64,000 nucleotides of DNA from JAUSPI01 sp964454305 (GTDB lineage: Bacteria > Desulfobacterota > Syntrophia > Syntrophales > JADFWA01), in assembly GCA_964454305.1 (NCBI GenBank), contig CAYVXX010000001.1:74883-138882 (forward strand), written 5' to 3'. The notes below the pieces were generated by a model, which searched no databases, was not told the origin of the DNA, and saw nothing but the letters and a program-made list of their open reading frames with translations. Positions 1 through 7,677 of this stretch are shown here, piece after piece. Every line of letters starts with the position of its first letter. The stretch's first letter is position 1. Position numbers and translations under genes: made by a program.

Positions 1-723
1 AACATAATAGACAATCTGCGGGAGTATTCTGCCGAAGTTTATCGAGTTCGCCGATGTCAGGTAGAGATAGTCGAGTCCCGGCTCTGAAAAGGCCTGTTTG
101 ACCAGATTCTGGCAATCATCGAACTTTCCCTGAATGGATATCGCCCGCACGTTTTCGCCGATCGTATCCAGCTGTTTCTTCTGCCTCCCGCTCACCTCAT
201 CCCTCGGATAGAGGATGTTAACATCAATGCCGGGGACGCCTTTAAATGCCTCGCCAACCGCACTCCCCGTATCTCCCGATGTCGCCACAAGGACATTCAG
301 TCTTTTGCCCCTGTCCCGGAAATGACTCATCAGCCTCGCCATCATCCTGGCGGCAAAATCCTTAAAAGAAGCCGTCGGACCCTGGTCAAGCCTCATTACG
401 TATTTTCGGTCGAAGACCCTTTCCAGGGGAACGGCAAAATTGTAGGAGTCTTTGACTATCTCTCTCAGCCGATCAGATGAAATCTCATCATGCAGAAATG
501 CCCAGGCTACAAGCATTGCCGTTTCCGGATACGGCGCCCCCTTCAATGCCATAACATCCTCCGGAGAAATTTGAGGGATGACATCGGGCATAAAAAGTCC
601 CTCATCAGGAGCCTGCCCCTTAAGAAGCGCGTCCTTGAATGAAACGGATTCTTTAAACGGCACGATTCCCGGAGTGCCGGTGAGGTTTCTGTTCGTGCTG
701 TAATAGCGTATTTTGTTCCCCAT
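1..723 (-). CDS. thrC: Threonine synthase, 5' part (runs off the window)
   Basis: PLP enzyme that converts O-phosphohomoserine to threonine in the cytoplasm. Reading from the ATG at 723 downward there is an open frame of 241 codons to the window edge with no stop, so the C-terminal half is missing. It begins MGNKIRYYSTN and has the threonine-synthase N-terminal domain, then PTASFKDFA, where the Lys should hold PLP, and the phosphate-cup motif TSGDTGSAV. It stands alone on the minus strand, upstream of the LysR gene on the same strand, with about 40 bases between them. The family call is secure; only the 3' end is unseen. Confidence 0.93.
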   Translation of the reverse strand, partial: MGNKIRYYSTNRNLTGTPGIVPFKESVSFKDALLKGQAPDEGLFMPDVIPQISPEDVMALKGAPYPETAMLVAWAFLHDEISSDRLREIVKDSYNFAVPLERVFDRKYVMRLDQGPTASFKDFAARMMARLMSHFRDRGKRLNVLVATSGDTGSAVGEAFKGVPGIDVNILYPRDEVSGRQKKQLDTIGENVRAISIQGKFDDCQNLVKQAFSEPGLDYLYLTSANSINFGRILPQIVYYV

Positions 724-764
724 TTCTTAAATACCACCTCATAAAAGTCTAAGAATTAAACATT

Positions 765-1685
765 TTACACCGCGTAGTCCTTCGCAAATTCCAGAAACAA
801 TTTATGATAATGCATTAAACTGAATTGCTTCTTATAAATCAAATAAAAATGTCTCTGAACGGTACAGTCCTGAATCGGCACTTCACAAAGAACCCCCTGC
901 TGTAATTCCCGTTTTATAGCATGAACGGAGAGGATGGAGACACCGAGGCCGGCAATGATCGCCTCTTTGACCGCTTCAGAGCTTCCCATCTCACAGACAC
1001 AATTGAACATGGAAAGGCTCCTGTCAGTATTTTTACGCAAGTAGTCTTCCAGGATTTCGCGGGTAGCTGAACCCCTCTCTCTGATAACAAAGGGGGCTTT
1101 TGAAACCTCACCCAGTGTCACATATTTCTTTTTAACCCAGAGATGGTCTGCCGGTACAGCTAAAACAAGTCTGTCCTCCCAGAGGGATTCGACATGCAAT
1201 CTTTTGTCAAACGTCTGTTTGCCTATAAAACCTATCTCCGCCTGATCATACAGGATCATCTCCAGGGTTTCTTCGCTATCAGAGGTTTGAACGTAAGCCC
1301 GAATATCAGGAAAAAGCTTTTTGAAATCATTCAAAAGGCGCGGAAGGATATATGTTGCCGGTATGGTGCTGGCACGGATAAAGATACTTCCTGATTCATT
1401 TTCCTTCATCCTTGAAATTTTTTCCTTTGCCTCATCTCTTAATCTGAGGATCTTTTTAGCATAATCATAAAGTATCTTCCCCTCAGGCGTTAAAAATATT
1501 CCCCTGTTTCTCCTGTTAAGAATCCTGGCGTTGACCGATTCTTCCAGATTTTTAATATGCTTGGTCATAGACGGCTGGGTCAGAAATACCTTCTTGGCAG
1601 CTCGGCTGAAGCTTCCTTCTTCAACGATACGGACAAGAGATTCCATTTGTTGAATAGTGATATTCTTGAATTGATCGTAACTCAT
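765..1685 (-). CDS. LysR-family regulator, selenium-metabolism type
   Basis: Transcriptional regulator of 306 aa with an N-terminal winged HTH (IQQMESLVRIVEEGSFSRAAKKVFLTQPS, residues about 11-40 in MSYDQF numbering, quoted here only in part as a motif region) and a C-terminal effector-binding fold. I chose the ATG at 1685 because the MSYDQF start is conserved in the decayed copy at 13947-14132; an upstream in-frame start at 1712 would enter the operator. It is divergent from yedE, 127 bases away, with a dyad operator between them. LysR proteins of this type are known next to selenium genes in anaerobes. The ligand is not visible from sequence; a selenium or sulfur species is inference. Confidence 0.88.
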   Translation of the reverse strand: MSYDQFKNITIQQMESLVRIVEEGSFSRAAKKVFLTQPSMTKHIKNLEESVNARILNRRNRGIFLTPEGKILYDYAKKILRLRDEAKEKISRMKENESGSIFIRASTIPATYILPRLLNDFKKLFPDIRAYVQTSDSEETLEMILYDQAEIGFIGKQTFDKRLHVESLWEDRLVLAVPADHLWVKKKYVTLGEVSKAPFVIRERGSATREILEDYLRKNTDRSLSMFNCVCEMGSSEAVKEAIIAGLGVSILSVHAIKRELQQGVLCEVPIQDCTVQRHFYLIYKKQFSLMHYHKLFLEFAKDYAV

Positions 1686-1710
1686 GGAAAAGTTAACTAC
1701 CATAAATTTC

Positions 1711-1737
1711 AATTATAATCAACGAAGAATTATAACT
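1711..1737. promoter_or_regulatory. LysR-type operator A (lysR/yedE divergent region)
   Basis: AATTATA (1711-1717), 13 bases, TATAACT (1731-1737). The same geometry recurs as a perfect dyad in copy B (14158-14184). A TTGACT -35-like box at 1747-1752 follows, but at 17 bases the -10 (TAGTTG) is poor, as expected for an activator-dependent promoter firing toward yedE. Binding by the neighbouring LysR protein is inference from position and conservation. Confidence 0.6.
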
Positions 1738-1812
1738 ATTATGAATTTGACTTATTCCTTAAATTTAGGTAGTTGCATAAGACCATCAGATACGGGAAAG
1801 GAGACGATGATA

Positions 1813-2892
1813 ATGGCAGGTAAATTCTGGACGCAAAAAACATGGATTATTCTTGGAGGCCTGATTTTAGGTGCACTTGCAACCCTGCTCACAAAATGGG
1901 GAAATCCTGCAAACATGGGCATCTGTGTTGCGTGTTTTTATCGTGACATTACAGGCGGACTCGGCCTGCACAGGGCAGGAGTGGTACAGTATATCAGACC
2001 GGAAATAATAGGTTTCGTATTCGGCGCTCTTATCTCAGCTTTCGCCTTCAGAGAGTTCAGACCAAAAGGGGGCTCCTCTCCGATAATACGTTTTCTGTTG
2101 GGCGCCTTTTTCATGATCGGCGCGCTGGTTTTCCTGGGCTGCCCAATCAGGGCGCTGATAAGACTTGCAGGTGGTGACCTCAACGGTATTACCGCTCTCT
2201 TAGGGATCATCGTTGGTGCATTTATCGGCATTCAGTTTTTAAAAGGTGGTTATAACCTTGGGCGGGCCGGAAGTGCATCGAAAATATCTGCCTTGATGAT
2301 ACCACTTATTATGCTTGGCCTTTTTCTCTTGATAGTTTTCAAACCGCATTTCCTCTTTTTCAGTCAAAAGGGGCCGGGTGCAATGCATGCTCCCATCCTG
2401 ATTTCACTTATTGCAGGAATCATCGTTGGCGTCATCGCTCAAAAGACAAGAATGTGTTTCGTCGGGGGCTGGAGGGATATTATGCTGGTTAGAGACTTCT
2501 ACCTCTTCAGCGGAATCGCAGCCTTCTTTGTCGGTGTTCTGGTTTGCAATTATGCACTGGGCAATTTTGCTTCAGGATTCTACCACTGGGGGTTTGAACA
2601 TCAACCCGTTTCCCATAATAATCATTTATGGAATTTTCTTGGAATGGTACTGGCGGGCCTGACTGCAACACTTCTGGGTGGATGTCCCCTGCGCCAGACA
2701 ATCCTGGCAAGCGAGGGGGATACAGACGCTGGGATTACCATACTTGGCCTCATTGTCGGCGCTGCCTTTGCCCATAATTTTTTGCTTGCATCGAGCCCCA
2801 AAGGCCCGGGTGAATTCGGGCCCCTGGCAGTAATTATAGGTTTAATATTCTGTTCGGCTGTCGGCGTTTCAATGATGGAAAGAGGAAAATAA
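1813..2892 (+). CDS. yedE: YedE-type selenium/sulfur-species membrane transporter
   Basis: Integral membrane protein of the YeeE/YedE family (thiosulfate/selenium-species transport), 359 aa and hydrophobic throughout. Conserved Cys motifs on membrane segments are visible: NMGICVACF near the N-terminus, FLGCPIRALIRL in the middle, RMCFVGGWRD and LLGGCPLRQTI in the second half, i.e. the internally duplicated YedE fold. I chose ATG 1813 (MAGKFWT) because AGGAG lies 9 bases upstream; ATG 1807 is the alternative. It heads an operon with the DUF3343 gene one base downstream, followed by yedF-type genes, which favours the selenium-specific YedE subtype over thiosulfate import. The substrate is inferred. 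Confidence 0.9.
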   Translation: MAGKFWTQKTWIILGGLILGALATLLTKWGNPANMGICVACFYRDITGGLGLHRAGVVQYIRPEIIGFVFGALISAFAFREFRPKGGSSPIIRFLLGAFFMIGALVFLGCPIRALIRLAGGDLNGITALLGIIVGAFIGIQFLKGGYNLGRAGSASKISALMIPLIMLGLFLLIVFKPHFLFFSQKGPGAMHAPILISLIAGIIVGVIAQKTRMCFVGGWRDIMLVRDFYLFSGIAAFFVGVLVCNYALGNFASGFYHWGFEHQPVSHNNHLWNFLGMVLAGLTATLLGGCPLRQTILASEGDTDAGITILGLIVGAAFAHNFLLASSPKGPGEFGPLAVIIGLIFCSAVGVSMMERGK

Positions 2893-2893
2893 C

Positions 2894-3430
2894 ATGGTCT
2901 TCGGAATAAAAAGAAAGCCCCGCTTTGAGGGAGGAGGTCTTTTTCTCTTTGAAAAGGTAGAAGATGCCATAAAAGCGGAAAGGGTTCTTAAATCGGCAGA
3001 CTATATGGTCAAGCTCGTAGCGCCGCCCCCTGCTCTGAGGAAAGGATGCGACCTGGCGGTTGAGATAAATCTGGTTGAGCAGATGGGTATAGAAAGGCTT
3101 TTCAAGCAGAAAGATGTAAACTATATCGAGGTCGTCCCCATGAAGGGTAGCGGAAATCTCCTCGAAATCGTAAAGATAACCGATTTCGGTGACGCAGTAA
3201 TGGTAAAGGCAGGTAATATGAAGCTTACATTTGATAAGAATACCGGAAAAATCTTGAACACCTCCGGAGGGGGCTGTCCCGATATCCCCTATCTTCATTC
3301 CGAACTCATCGATAAAAAACTAACAGATGCACCGAGGCCGAAGGATATAGGCTTTACCTTATGCGCTCTTATGATGGACCGGGCTTTTCTTGAATGTCTG
3401 GATCTCTGGAAAAGTAAGGTGGAAAATTGA
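2894..3430 (+). CDS. DUF3343 putative selenium/sulfur carrier
   Basis: Protein of 178 aa whose N-terminal part (GGLFLFEKVEDAIKAERVLKSA onward) is a DUF3343 domain, a small fold found beside selenium genes and proposed to carry Se or S. The C-terminal half has GGGCPDIPYL around residue 125-133 and two further Cys (FTLCALM, LECLDLW) which may act as chalcogen or redox Cys. It starts one base after yedE stops, so the two are surely co-transcribed. The carrier role is a family proposal, not something the sequence proves. Confidence 0.75.
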   Translation: MVFGIKRKPRFEGGGLFLFEKVEDAIKAERVLKSADYMVKLVAPPPALRKGCDLAVEINLVEQMGIERLFKQKDVNYIEVVPMKGSGNLLEIVKITDFGDAVMVKAGNMKLTFDKNTGKILNTSGGGCPDIPYLHSELIDKKLTDAPRPKDIGFTLCALMMDRAFLECLDLWKSKVEN

Positions 3431-3431
3431 A

Positions 3432-4325
3432 ATGATGCTCATCTGTGGAACAGTCCCGATAAAGGGCTTCCCGCTGACGCTGGGAGAGATTAAAACTAAA
3501 GCGGGATCATTGGTCATAAATGATCTGGAAATCCCGTGCACACAAGGCACTGCCGCCCTGATCAGCGCCGCATCAGCTACCACCTGTCATCTGAACATCA
3601 CTCCACCCCGGGCATTATTAGTTGGCGACAATGGTGAAGGAAAAGGAAGTAGATTACTTTATGAGTATTTGATAAAGAATATTTCCGAACTTTCACCGGC
3701 CGTGCTGGTACTTCACTATTGCCTTCCAGTTATGGGCTTGATGAGACGGCTGTGTGAATCTATAGAAAAATGTTCTAAAAAACCGATTATGATCGCGGAT
3801 GCATCTTCGATGTATGCAGCAAAAGCAGCAGGATTGGCGGCAAAATTTGACATCTTCACTCCGGATTTCTGTGAAATGGCCTTTTTAGCCGACCCCGATG
3901 CCACACATCCCGCTTATATCAGCAGGCACCTTTTCGATGCCGATATAACGCAGGCTTCCGAATTGGTAGCTGATGCTTATCGTAACAATAACGCAGCAAA
4001 GATGTTGCTTATTAAGGGAGCGGCTGATTATGTGGTTGAAAATGGTAAAATCCTGGACACTATTACTGCGCCTGATATACCGGAGCTTGAAGCCATAGGG
4101 GGAACGGGTGATACTATTACGGGTATGGTTTCTGCTTTTGTCTATGCTGAACTGGAATTACATCAGGCAGCAATTATTGCAACCAGGGCAAATCGTATGG
4201 CCGGAAAATACGCACAGGCTACACCGGCTACCAGAATTCACGAAATTACTTCCCAGCTTCCGGCGGTTTTTAAGGATCATTTATGCGAGTGGAGCGGTAT
4301 CTGTTATACCGCAGTTCCGGATTGA
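3432..4325 (+). CDS. Ribokinase/NAD(P)HX-dehydratase-fold protein
   Basis: Predicted 297-aa protein of the ribokinase-like fold used by ADP-dependent NAD(P)H-hydrate dehydratases and small-molecule kinases. The family anion-hole/catalytic motif GGTGDTITG is near residue 223, and LLIKGAADYVVENG precedes it. There is no YjeF epimerase domain, so this is a single-domain version. The ATG at 3432 follows the upstream stop by one base; an upstream start at 3390 would overlap the preceding gene. Its place inside the yedE-yedF operon suggests a selenium-linked duty rather than general NAD(P)HX repair, but the substrate is unknown. Confidence 0.7.
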   Translation: MMLICGTVPIKGFPLTLGEIKTKAGSLVINDLEIPCTQGTAALISAASATTCHLNITPPRALLVGDNGEGKGSRLLYEYLIKNISELSPAVLVLHYCLPVMGLMRRLCESIEKCSKKPIMIADASSMYAAKAAGLAAKFDIFTPDFCEMAFLADPDATHPAYISRHLFDADITQASELVADAYRNNNAAKMLLIKGAADYVVENGKILDTITAPDIPELEAIGGTGDTITGMVSAFVYAELELHQAAIIATRANRMAGKYAQATPATRIHEITSQLPAVFKDHLCEWSGICYTAVPD

Positions 4326-4408
4326 CAGTTTTAAGATAACAGAAACCGGGTTTTCCCAGTGGCTGAAAGCGAAAGCTATTAGACAAATAAAGAAGAGAGG
4401 TGGTAGAG

Positions 4409-4624
4409 ATGAAGTATGGCGCCAGAAACCAATTGTCGGGAAAGGTAGTCGAAATCAAGAAAGGGACTTTAATGGGACAGATAAAAGTAAAGATGCCTGG
4501 CGACTATACTATATCGTCGGTAATGACCCTGGATTCCCTGAATGATCTCGGCATAAAAGAGGGAGACAAGGTTAAGGCAATAATTAAGGCAGTAAATGTA
4601 TTGTTGGTAAAAGATGAAATTTAA
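4409..4624 (+). CDS. Mop-type molybdopterin/molybdate-binding protein
   Basis: Small protein of 71 aa formed by one TOBE/Mop domain: ARNQLSGKVVEIKKG at the start, VMTLDSLNDLGIKEGD in the middle, KVKAIIKAVNVLLVKD at the end. Mop proteins bind molybdate or tungstate as oligomers in the cytoplasm. I chose ATG 4409 because a GAGAGG ribosome site sits just before it and the length fits the family (about 68-70 aa). Its presence among selenium genes recalls molybdoenzymes that need selenium; that link is inference. Confidence 0.85.
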   Translation: MKYGARNQLSGKVVEIKKGTLMGQIKVKMPGDYTISSVMTLDSLNDLGIKEGDKVKAIIKAVNVLLVKDEI

Positions 4625-4644
4625 TAAGTGAGGAGGGAACAGCA

Positions 4645-4866
4645 ATGGTTGAGATTGATGTAAGAGGTTTTGGTTGTCCTATTCCCGTGGTGAAAACAAA
4701 AAAAGCTATTGAGGGAAACCCGAACGAAGAGATAATTGTCCTTGTAGAAACTGCGGTCTCAAAGGAAAATGTATCCCGGCTTGCAGAAAGCAAAAAATAT
4801 TCAGTACGGGTGGAAGAAACAGCCGGGGATGAGTATCGAGTATTGCTTACACCTCCAAAAAACTAA
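4645..4866 (+). CDS. TusA/SirA-like sulfurtransferase
   Basis: Single TusA-fold domain of 73 aa. The active Cys is Cys11 in RGFGCPIPVVKTKKA, which matches the CPxP signature of TusA/SirA and of YedF N-domains. A strong GAGGAGGGA ribosome site precedes the ATG at 4645. It lies between the Mop gene and yedF with about 20-30 base gaps, so it likely hands persulfide- or selenide-level chalcogen to YedF or SelD. Which chalcogen it carries cannot be told from sequence. Confidence 0.85.
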   Translation: MVEIDVRGFGCPIPVVKTKKAIEGNPNEEIIVLVETAVSKENVSRLAESKKYSVRVEETAGDEYRVLLTPPKN

Positions 4867-4895
4867 GACGCAATTAAGAAGAGATACCAAGGATT

Positions 4896-5507
4896 ATGGC
4901 TAAAGAAATCGATGTTAGAGGCCTCCCCTGTCCTCGACCGGTTATCAGTACCAAAAAGGCACTGGAAGAAATAAAAGAGGGCACAATTACCGTCCTGGTG
5001 GATAATCCGGAAAGTAAAGAGAATGTGCAACGATTTGCTATAAGCCAGGGGTGTGAGGTCAAGGTAGAAGAAAAAGAGGGTATCTTTTACCTGCAAATTT
5101 CCAAGAGTTACCCTGGTAAGAAAGAAAAGGGATTAGAGGCAGAAGTTGAAAAGGAGTTCGATAAGACAATGAATGCGGATGTTGTCTGTATTACTACCGA
5201 CCTGTTTGGAACAGGAAATGAGGAATTGGGAGAAATACTGATGAAGGCGTTCCTTAATACCCTGTGGGACTACCAGCCCCGACCGGCCAAGTTATTGTTT
5301 ATCAACAGAGGCGTAATGCTGACCACCGAAGGTTCTGATGTCCTGGAGGTCTTGGAACTTTTAGAAAAAGAGGGTGTTGAAATATTTTCCTGCGGTACCT
5401 GCCTGGCCCATTATGGAATAAAAGACAAATTGAGGATCGGCAAAGCAACCAACATGTATGAGATGGTTGATGCCCTCTTAACTGCCGGTAAGGTGGTCAA
5501 TATATAA
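4896..5507 (+). CDS. yedF: YedF-type selenium metabolism protein (TusA + DsrE-like)
   Basis: Two-domain protein of 203 aa. Residues about 1-70 are a TusA-like domain with Cys12 in RGLPCPRPVIST. Residues about 85-203 are a DsrE/DsrF-like domain (VCITTDLFGTGNEELG, LLFINRGVMLTTEG) with a Cys pair in IFSCGTCLAHYG near residue 166. This fusion marks the selenium-linked YedF family. It is the last intact gene of the yedE operon. The role in selenium trafficking follows from family and context; no in-frame UGA is present here. Confidence 0.88.
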   Translation: MAKEIDVRGLPCPRPVISTKKALEEIKEGTITVLVDNPESKENVQRFAISQGCEVKVEEKEGIFYLQISKSYPGKKEKGLEAEVEKEFDKTMNADVVCITTDLFGTGNEELGEILMKAFLNTLWDYQPRPAKLLFINRGVMLTTEGSDVLEVLELLEKEGVEIFSCGTCLAHYGIKDKLRIGKATNMYEMVDALLTAGKVVNI

Positions 5508-5570
5508 GAAGTAACTATCGGACATAAAAGGAATAATCGCCCTGCAAGGGCAATGCAAAAACCCTTCCAT

Positions 5571-5576
5571 AAGGAG
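5571..5576 (+). promoter_or_regulatory. Shine-Dalgarno of UGA peptide, copy A
   Basis: AAGGAG, 7 bases before the ATG at 5584. Copy B has AAAAGGAG at the same distance. The last two bases (AG, 5575-5576) belong to the long-range stem described for 5575-5657, so folding could limit initiation. Confidence 0.6.
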
Positions 5577-5657
5577 TTTGGTCATGTATGAATTTTTCGG
5601 CTTTACCTGAGCTGCGATCGAAATTCTACCTGGGTTAGGTAGGCACAGGGCCAAACT
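5575..5657 (+). promoter_or_regulatory. Structured RNA element, copy A
   Basis: AGTTTGGTC (5575-5583) can pair with GGCCAAACT (5649-5657): nine pairs including one G-U. In copy B the wobble becomes G-C (T to C), a compensatory-type change. The helix encloses the start codon, the UGA and the inner hairpin 5626-5642, and uses two Shine-Dalgarno bases. This looks like a translation-control fold; the ligand or sensor is unknown. Confidence 0.5.
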
Positions 5658-5688
5658 GGAAACTCAATTTTCCTCCCTTCATTTCTAA
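5584..5688 (+). CDS. Candidate 34-residue Sec peptide, copy A (in-frame UGA at codon 9)
   Basis: Short frame from ATG 5584 to TAA 5686-5688. It starts MYEFFGFT, then UGA at 5608-5610, then continues AAIEILPGLGRHRAKL and ends in SSLHF. The second copy (14252-14356) has exactly the same length, the same eight first residues and the same UGA. A strong Shine-Dalgarno precedes both. After the UGA a hairpin CUACCU-GGGUU-AGGUAG (5626-5642) has a G-rich apical loop 21 bases downstream, which fits the loose bacterial SECIS rule. Beyond codon 9 the two copies differ at first and third codon positions alike, so protein-level selection there is weak. The element may instead be a leader whose UGA senses Sec. 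I recognise no family. Confidence 0.4.
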
Positions 5689-5941
5689 TCATCACGTTTC
5701 AAACCTTTCCGGTCTGGCTCATATGCTTCTCTTTGAGTCAGACTTCGATCTCAAGAGAATAGCCGGGGTTCAAGCTTATTGCGATGCTTTGAAGAGGCTA
5801 CAGAATTGTCTACAACTGCTTTGATACCTCAACATTGCATACACAAGAAATCCCATACCAGGACCCGAACCATGCTGTTGAATTTACCCGCAGGCGGGAA
5901 GGTCTGCAGGATTACTAAATAAAACTTATACAAGGAAACAG

Positions 5942-6211
5942 GATGAGTAAAGTCCATGGCCTGCGGATTAAAGAATTAATGAACGAGAAGCCGCATGTTA
6001 AAACAGGTTTTGGGAGAAGGAACGATTCTCTTTGCCGATGGTGTGGCACGAAATCCCTGCGTTCACGGGTTGTTGGAAGAGGTAAGAGGTACTCGGACAA
6101 AAGATTATAATACCTGAAGACCCGCAGATGGTGGGAGCTCTGGGGGCGGCCATTCTGGCGGGCAAAACAGGCACCCTGACCGGTAGAGGGGAAGTGGTTA
6201 TCATGTTTTGA
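5942..6211 (+). pseudogene. Decayed double-cubane reductase/activase pair (fused remnant)
   Basis: 5942-5989 reads MSKVHGLRIKELMNEK, matching residues about 51-66 of the intact reductase at 14471 (MSEVHGLRIKELMDEK). The sequence before it matches the intact gene's ribosome-site region, so the codons between two ATGAGCGAAG direct repeats (14471 and 14621 in the intact copy) have been lost. From about 5990 it jumps to the end of the activase: LFADGVARNPCVHGLLEE, then a one-base shift, then a stretch equal to PQMVGALGAA. About 1.7 kb is missing in total. The stretch 5689-5941 holds only decayed sequence related to the upstream region of copy B; I see no gene in it. Confidence 0.85.
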
Positions 6212-6265
6212 TAAGAGTTTGTGGTCAGCTCACGATAATTTTAAGAAAAATTTCTCCAAAAAGTA

Positions 6266-6294
6266 TTGACAGAAGGGTAATATTCGGGTATATG
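6266..6294 (+). promoter_or_regulatory. Candidate promoter of hydAB
   Basis: TTGACA at 6266-6271, 17 bases, TATATG at 6289-6294. It lies about 115 bases before the hydA start, with a perfect dyad just downstream (6297-6312). Confidence 0.5.
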
Positions 6295-6296
6295 TT

Positions 6297-6312
6297 ATGT
6301 CAAAAATGACAT
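6297..6312. promoter_or_regulatory. Dyad ATGTCA-N4-TGACAT near the hydA transcription start
   Basis: Perfect inverted repeat with a 4-base centre, the half-site spacing used by the CRP/FNR family. It would overlap or closely follow the start of transcription, so repression is more likely than activation. A second small dyad, GCTA-AAAA-TAGC, follows at 6315-6326. The regulator is not identified. Confidence 0.4.
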
Positions 6313-6410
6313 GAGCTAAAAATAGCATAGCCAGTTCTCTTCCATCTAAGAAAGTTGGAAGACTGGTGAAAATTAAAGATTTGCGTAAAAAACAAAGAAG
6401 GGAGGAAATC

Positions 6411-7664
6411 ATGAAACAAATTGAAAATGTTTTAGAATTAAGCAATGCACCTGATTCAAAAGACTATGATAACGTCTTTTTTATTCAGGTGGACGAGAAC
6501 AAGTGCCAACAATGCGGTGTATGCGAAACTCACTGCGCGACAGGGGCAATTCAACCAAGGGATGGAAAGGACGGCCCCCGGACGGTGGTGGATCCCGCGG
6601 CATGCATGAACTGCGCTCAGTGTCTCATCAACTGTCCATACGGGGCAATTTATGAGGGTGTTTCATTTGTAGATGAGATTTTCAAGGCCCTTAAAGATCC
6701 GGATACGATCGTTGTCTCCATGCCCGCGCCTGCTGTTCGTTACGGCCTTGGCGAGCCGTTCGGCTATCCTACGGGGACCTATGTGGGGGGGAAATTGTTT
6801 GCGGCGCTCCGAAAGCTTGGTTTCGATCGCATCTGGGACAACCAGATGACCGCCGATGTTACCATTATGGAAGAAGGAACCGAGCTTGTCGGCAGACTTA
6901 CCGGCAAGATCAAGAAACCCCTTCCGCAATTTACCTCCTGCTGCCCAGGATGGATCAAATTTATGGAGACGTTTTATCCCGAGCTGTCTCCCCACCTGTC
7001 CACATGCAAGTCACCCATCGCTATGCTGGGACCTCTCTCAAAGACGTACGGCGCCGAGGTTTCAGAGACACCGGCAAAAAATATGTATACGGTTTCCATT
7101 ATGCCCTGCGTGGCCAAAAAGTATGAGGGGCTGAGGCCTGAGATGGCTGACAGCGGCTTCAGAGATATTGATGCCACCATAACAACCCGGGAGCTTGCCT
7201 ATATGATCAAGAAGGCCGGCATCGATTTTAAAAGCCTTCCCGACGAGAAACCGGATTTTGAACTGGGAGAATCCACAGGCGCCAGCACCATCTTCAGCAA
7301 CAGCGGCGGCGTCATGGAGGCAGCCCTTCGTCTTGCCTACGAGGTCGTATCCGGTAAAAAACTAAAAGATCCTGATATTAAAGCTGTTCGAACCCATAAA
7401 GGCGTCAAAGCAGCCAAGATAAATATTCCCAAATTCGGTGATCTGAGTGTCTGTGTAGTAAGCGGACTTGGCAACACGATACCCATTCTTGAGGATATCA
7501 AAAAAGGGAAGTGTAAATACCACTTTATCGAGGTTATGGCATGCACTGGCGGTTGTATCAATGGCGGCGGGCAGCCTCTTTTCCCCGATGCGCGCGAGGC
7601 CTCTTTGTTCAGAACAATAATTGCAACAATGAATAGAAGATTTAACATGAGAAGAGTGGCTTAA
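6411..7664 (+). CDS. hydA: [FeFe]-hydrogenase large (catalytic) subunit
   Basis: Catalyses H2 oxidation or proton reduction. The 417-aa protein has two [4Fe-4S] ferredoxin motifs (Cys32/35/38/42 and Cys65/68/71/75) and the three H-cluster motifs: TSCCPGW (residues 175-181), MPCVAKKYE, and MACTGGCINGGGQ near the C-terminus. The last departs from the common MACPGGC by Pro to Thr. Length and domain order match the Desulfovibrio periplasmic HydA. I chose ATG 6411 because GGGAGG sits 5 bases upstream. There is no signal peptide of its own; HydB, 13 bases downstream, carries a Tat signal, so export as a complex is expected from the family. Confidence 0.96.
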   Translation: MKQIENVLELSNAPDSKDYDNVFFIQVDENKCQQCGVCETHCATGAIQPRDGKDGPRTVVDPAACMNCAQCLINCPYGAIYEGVSFVDEIFKALKDPDTIVVSMPAPAVRYGLGEPFGYPTGTYVGGKLFAALRKLGFDRIWDNQMTADVTIMEEGTELVGRLTGKIKKPLPQFTSCCPGWIKFMETFYPELSPHLSTCKSPIAMLGPLSKTYGAEVSETPAKNMYTVSIMPCVAKKYEGLRPEMADSGFRDIDATITTRELAYMIKKAGIDFKSLPDEKPDFELGESTGASTIFSNSGGVMEAALRLAYEVVSGKKLKDPDIKAVRTHKGVKAAKINIPKFGDLSVCVVSGLGNTIPILEDIKKGKCKYHFIEVMACTGGCINGGGQPLFPDAREASLFRTIIATMNRRFNMRRVA

Positions 7665-7677
7665 CAGGAGGAGTGAC

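Noticed and set aside
1684..1812. Longer YedE starting at 1684
   Set aside because: That start would cover the LysR operator and the promoter region, which are conserved as non-coding sequence in copy B.
5575..5657. The conserved RNA element as a tRNA-like gene (including tRNA-Sec)
   Set aside because: The closing helix and inner hairpin recall acceptor and T-arms, but there is no anticodon arm, five bases separate the hairpin from the helix, and no CCA follows.
6856..7134. Extra ORFs inside hydA and other confirmed genes
   Set aside because: They lie in other frames of well-supported genes, lack ribosome sites and show no family features.
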